64,000 nt of DNA from positions 5,451,001-5,515,000 of the forward strand of contig WPIO01000002.1 of assembly GCA_009760855.2 (NCBI GenBank), in the 5' to 3' direction. Source of the stretch: Cristatella mucedo (taxonomy: Eukaryota; Bryozoa; Phylactolaemata; Cristatellidae). Position numbers and translations under genes: made by a program. The notes below the pieces were generated by a model. The model ran no database searches. It was given only the letters and a program-made list of their open reading frames with translations, and was not told where the DNA came from. This document shows, in pieces, positions 23,249 to 64,000 of the stretch; the stretch's first letter is position 1; each line of letters starts with the position of its first letter.

Positions 23249-25109
23249 ATATTGTATGGGAATGTATTCCATTGGCTTATAAAGCATGGACATCATTCGC
23301 ATTCGCGTCAATTCAAAGTCAAGTGATGAGCCGTCAAGCCATTTAAACATGCTCAAGGCATTAGGTGCAGTTTTTCCGCCAACTATGATAATAACAATAG
23401 TAACTGATCTTACAAGTCGCACAAGAGAATCAATACCAAGGGCTAGTTACATGGACGGTATCAAATATGAAAAAGGCAAGCATAGTTTTTTTAGCCAGTA
23501 TGCTAAAGAGCACATGAAGGTGCTTATGGCTGGTACCTGTTAGTAAGACATTTGGCTCGTAACATGCAACGAATCATGCACAGGTAAGCACTCAAAGCAC
23601 ACCATACAGCTAACTGTCAGACATTAGCAGACCAGATTCTGGGCATGAAAAAACACAGCTCGAATAAGTAACTAGATCCTAGTCCGAAGCTTCTGAAAAT
23701 ACTTAACGAAGCATGCATCGGAGAATACTGAGTATTGCGTCACTCGAAGACGAGTGAACCGCCAGCTTTCTCGTCGCAGTCTCACATTAACGTGTAACTG
23801 GAATCTAAATACTAACAAATAAGAAAAGACTAAGAAATTCCAAACCTCTACGTACAAGAGTGAGCTGTAGCTATTGCGCCGTTGATTCTGTACCATTTCC
23901 TCGATAATCAAAGTATGGGCAAGCAGCCACACACCCCCTTACAGCCCCCTGTGTCGAGGTCGTCCAATCGCGTACTCTGGTTTCAAAGGTTAGCCAGTCG
24001 GAAAAGCCTTTATACAGGTCAGTGGTTCATGCCGATAGCCGGATTACTAGGAACATTATCAGCATAATTCCTTTAAATTTTTTACTTCATTAATTAAATG
24101 CATAGTATAAATAAGTTTTCAGATATGATACGGGTGGTCTCTTTAGACTTGGTCTGGCCTAAGCTGGAGAAGTCTGCAGTGAGACACTTGCCAGTATGGC
24201 AGCGCCCATTATGGTTGCGTGAGGGACTCGATATCCGTGAAGGTTATATCGTGCTAGAGACCTATAGGTCCGTACTTTATTTTCGCAGCTATTTTAATTG
24301 CTATATTCGTTGTGGTTTATTTAAACTGAAATGATCCTACGGTAAAACGATAGCATCTCTATTGGATGCCGTGCGTACCGGAGTAACCAAGAGGTGGCAG
24401 CTCGATACATGCATCCAGTAATACCGTTCGACCTTAGTATCGATTCGTTTCAGCTCCAGCCTTTTGGCTCATGTGTTGACGCTCGCTAGCCCCGTGTTGG
24501 CGATGATTTTCTATACGGCAGCTTCGTTATGATTCAGCGCCCGGGCTGGTAGAGCCATTTGCACTCAAGCTAGCCTAAAATCATCGGGGTCTCTTACCAG
24601 CTGGACCGGTGGCGCTTCATGCTGCCGCTCATTTAGGTACCTGGAAGTTGTCGCCAGTTCTAAGCTAAGTGCCATGAAATATGTGGCTGTAGGCTTTCAG
24701 AAGCAGTGAAATGTCAAGCAGTATGGTTGTGCAAATGCTACCGTTTGTTAATTTGATCGCCTATACTCTTCTGGTGCTGTTGTGGAATACCTACCGTGAC
24801 GTTTATGGCGTTTTTGCTTTTCAGGTTTGTTCAAGCCCGATTTCCATCGCGTTTATCTTGAGTACTGAGCCGGTGATTAATTGATAAATCACTGCTGTCT
24901 GGATTTTTCCGATGTGTTCATAATAGCTTGAGGTTAAGAATAGTGATAACACATTTGAATAGCACCATCGGAGAACTAAATCTTGTGCAAGGTATTTTGC
25001 ACATACTGTAATGAAAGTGCATCAATTAGTGATAAGCACCCATTAGCACACAATGGGCAAGTCACATGGACCCAGCAAAGGTTGTTACAAGCAGGTATGT
25101 TTCTACCTT
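22661..25109. other. Intergenic sequence with (GA)n tract; several unassigned frames
   Basis: Open frames at 22678-22947 (89 codons), 22982-23326 and 23286-23543, separated by a (GA)n tract at 23179-23245, are on the same strand. I recognise no family. They could be a decayed gene or chance. Confidence 0.35.
23179..23245. repeat. (GA)n microsatellite
   Basis: Uninterrupted GA dinucleotides; it produces artificial Arg-Glu repeats in two frames. Confidence 0.97.
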
Positions 25110-25592
25110 CTTTTGAAATGTTAGGTCAGGGGATGTCGTGACGACAGTCGAGATCGAGGATCGAGGAGGGAGATCCAGGCTTTGGGAGCATGCTAACTAA
25201 ACGCAGTCACCAATCGATTTGACATTTGTTAGAGGCCCAGCTAAATGAGTCAGAACAGTAGGTGGTACACAGCACTTAGACTGTAATCCAAAGAGCCCAC
25301 AAGAAAGAGACTGCTTGAAGCCTGAAGGCACGTCCAGGTACCCACCTCCGAAAAATCTCTCCTTGGGTTGCTGGCATCGAAGAGGCAGCCTGGTGCCAGA
25401 TGCCTAGCCTGATTGTGTGCTAGGGTGGATAGCTAGGAAGGAGCAAGAGAATGGAGGGGCCTAAAAGTCTGTGACGAAATCTTGAAGTCCATACACTGCT
25501 TGATGTGGGGCTAGTACAGATCAGTGAAAGTGGTGTTGTGTGACAACTGCTATGCTCACGACTGACTAGCATTGCTTCAGAGTTTTGCACCT
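25110..25592 (-). mobile_element. LINE-A, decayed fragment, minus strand
   Basis: Reversed LINE-A: ttaggtcaggggatgtcgtg, gatccaggctttgggagcat, ggggcctaaaagtctgtgac. A block of about 120 bp near 25280-25400 does not match the other copies. Confidence 0.75.
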
Positions 25593-26058
25593 ACTGAAAG
25601 CACACTGACCCACAAGGCCTGCCACGGTTTGACTCCTCCATACCTAGCTGAACTGCTGCATTAGTTTCAGCCTCTTCGTGCCCTCAGTTCCTGTATGGAC
25701 AATAAATTAGCTGTTCCATTCCTCCGCTTAAGGACCGTTGGCGACAGAAGCTTTAGTTCTGCAGGTCCTGGAGTGTGGAACTCGCTTCCACAATTCTTAC
25801 ACACGACAACTACTCCCCTGCTGCCGACTATGGCTCATCCTTTTCAGCGGTCCTGAGCTGCTACTTCTATGTGACTCACTAGTTCAACTGCTCTCCTGAC
25901 TCTGCTATGCATTCCACTTTCTCTTGTTGTGTGAGACGAAGTCTGTTGGCTACCGAAAGCCGCTTAGGTTGTGAGTGCGCTAAACAAAATTCTCCTGCTT
26001 AGCACCCACATAGTATTAATGGCTTTGTGGAGTTACAGACGGAGATACATTAAAACTC
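25593..26058 (+). mobile_element. LINE-B 3' fragment, left arm of inverted pair
   Basis: Encodes the LTPPYLAELLH-type and TVGDRSFSSAGPGVWNSLP blocks, then the 3'UTR ending gagttacagacggagataca, ttaaaa. Frameshifts present. Confidence 0.85.
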
Positions 26059-26059
26059 T

Positions 26060-26640
26060 CTCTCCGCAACTCCACAATGCCACAAAAACTATGTGGGTGT
26101 TACACTGGAGAGTTTTGTATAGCACACTCACAGCCTAAGCGGCTTTCGGTACGCGTTCGGTAGCCAACAGACTTCGTCTCACACAACAAGAGAAAGTGGG
26201 AAGCAAAGCAGAGTCAGGAGAGCAGTTGAGGTAGTGAGTAGCATGGAAGTAGCAGCTAGCTGGTATGTTGCTACTCATTCATTTCTTTGATAGGAACGGC
26301 AGTAAGGAGACTGGGCCGAAGTTGCTGAGGATCTGCTGGTTAGTGTTGTCTTGTTAATGAGTTGCCTAATGACAGCCTTTTTGAAAGATGCTGGGACGAG
26401 ACTACGGTTAAGGACATATTTATAATGTTAGTGATGCGGTGCAGCAGCTAATGGATGCATCTCTTGGGTATAGAGTTTGGAGGTACTAGTAGTCTTCTTA
26501 CACTGGGAGATGAATTTCCAGGTGAGGTCACTAGTGATGGGCTTGTAGATGGATGCATGACCCTAGCCTTCTTCCAGTTCACCATCACAATATCAGCTAC
26601 TTAGAAAGCCCCTCCAACGTGGGCAATGAAGATTGGAGCC
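26060..26640 (-). mobile_element. LINE-B, minus strand, internally deleted, right arm of inverted pair
   Basis: 26060-26266 is the reversed LINE-B 3' end (ccacaatgccacaaaaacta, gcctaagcggctttcggtac). Beyond an abrupt junction, 26280-26640 read in reverse gives a decayed upstream reverse-transcriptase segment with ILSNFGPVSLLPFLSK, equivalent to HPVSLLSFLSK of the long LINE-B copy. So about 1 kb is missing between the two parts. Confidence 0.7.
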
Positions 26641-27028
26641 TATCTTTAATGAGCACGCACTGTCTCGATGAGACCATCATTCAATTGTTACTTGTCGGTT
26701 GAATGCTGAAGTCGCAGAAGTGTATGCATCATGATTGATGGCGCCTGGCAGTTTGCTGGCAAAACTATCTCTTCTCTGTTATCTTGACGTGTATATGGGC
26801 CATCGCGCGTACGCCCATGCGGTCCTGTGTCTGCCAGAGGGAGACCGTGACAACTGAGCCTTTATTTTGGTTAGTTCGTGCTGCCAGCGTGCTTCCTTAA
26901 CGTGCATACCCACGCTCAATGTGAACAAACCAGTTCCATGTGCTGTCTACAGCTTAGGCAATCGAAGACAGTCGCAGACCACCGAATATCTCAGCTGACC
27001 ACCGAGCAACAGCTCCATCTGGCTCACC
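26640..27028 (+). promoter_or_regulatory. Presumed ELP1 promoter / 5'UTR region
   Basis: This is the stretch between a decayed LINE reverse-transcriptase fragment and the ELP1 start codon. I see no TATA box or clear initiator. It is assigned only by position. Confidence 0.3.
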
Positions 27029-63387
<36,359 letters not shown>

Positions 63388-63927
63388 GTAATGCAAATGG
63401 ATGTAGTGCCAGGCTTTTGTAGGCAATTGCATATGTGTGCGCTATTGTAGTCCTCAAATCAGTATGTCGGCAGCTTGTCAAAATCGTCAAAACATTTGCT
63501 GTACATCTGTCTGTGTGTGTCTCGTTGTCGTGTATTTTCTCTTATCTAAACGTATCTTATTCTCTCATCTATTTTATTTGTCGAAAGACAGTGTTATGTG
63601 AGACCCAGGGTGTTACATCTGCAGTTTACTGAAGCCTCACGGTTGTTAAGGGGCTTACTGATTCCGTGTATGTGCAGCTAGCTGATATAGCTCAGTAGCC
63701 GACCGGCATGTGTGCGACCTCATGGTGCTTACCAGCATTGAGCAGGTGAGCAGGACAGTATTTAGAGCTATTGTGAGCTAGCAACTCCACGACCTCAGAT
63801 TTGTCACTATGCAAAATGGGAATTTCTGCATCTCGTGTGCAAACGCCCTTGAATGTACCGTGTATATCCATTGCTGCTTCGACATTCCAGCAAAATTGTA
63901 GTAGAATGTAAGTGATTAGTGTCGGCC

Positions 63928-64000
63928 GCTGGGTCTTAGTCTAGCAGTAAGTTGCTCACTTTTCGCGACCGAGATCTTTGGTTCGACTCTCACATTGGGC
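63928..64000 (+). mobile_element. SINE-2, 5' part, cut by window edge
   Basis: Reads gtcttagtctagcagtaagt, then tgctcacttttcgcgaccga and the B-box-like ggttcgactctcacattggg. Same head as SINE-2. It lies 540 bp after ELP1 exon 20. Confidence 0.7.

Overview
This is a eukaryotic, almost certainly metazoan, nuclear window of moderate GC content. The evidence is one intron-rich gene with GT-AG introns, L2/CR1-like LINE fragments, two tRNA-derived SINE families, Tc1- and pogo/Tigger-like transposon remnants and long dinucleotide microsatellites. Nothing bacterial or viral was seen: no operons, no CRISPR array. The repeat mix (tails ending in TTATT, SINEs carrying a LINE tail, many Tc1 copies) suggests a marine or other non-model invertebrate, but the species cannot be named from sequence alone.

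The one host gene I can support is ELP1 (IKAP/IKBKAP), the scaffold subunit of the Elongator tRNA-modification complex. It lies on the + strand from 27029 to beyond the right edge. Twenty exons were placed by matching the translation to the known ELP1 protein and requiring AG/GT sites with compatible phase. They join without a gap or frame break into 881 complete codons, starting at the conserved MRNLKL N-terminus. They cover the two N-terminal beta-propellers and the start of the TPR-like helical region; roughly the last third of the protein lies outside the window.

1-27 kb is intergenic repeat territory: truncated copies of two LINE families (here LINE-A, tail of TTATT units, and LINE-B, tail of ATTAC units), SINE-1 (tRNA head plus a LINE-A-like tail), SINE-2 (a second tRNA-derived family), two adjoining pieces of a Gypsy-type gag, and microsatellites. 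27-64 kb is ELP1, whose introns hold LINE-A and LINE-B copies, three Tc1-like remnants (two of one family), two short TA-flanked inverted-repeat elements, SINE-2 copies and (TG)n tracts.

The most notable signals are: a SINE family whose 3' part matches the LINE-A tail; a SINE-2 inserted inside a SINE-1 with a 10-bp target duplication; a LINE-A nested in another LINE-A; repeated snap-back inverted duplications (2.9, 12.7, 25.9-26.3, 59.1 and 60.6-61.2 kb); adjacent opposite-strand LINE pairs inside ELP1 introns; and an ELP1 splice donor at the position of the human donor mutated in familial dysautonomia.
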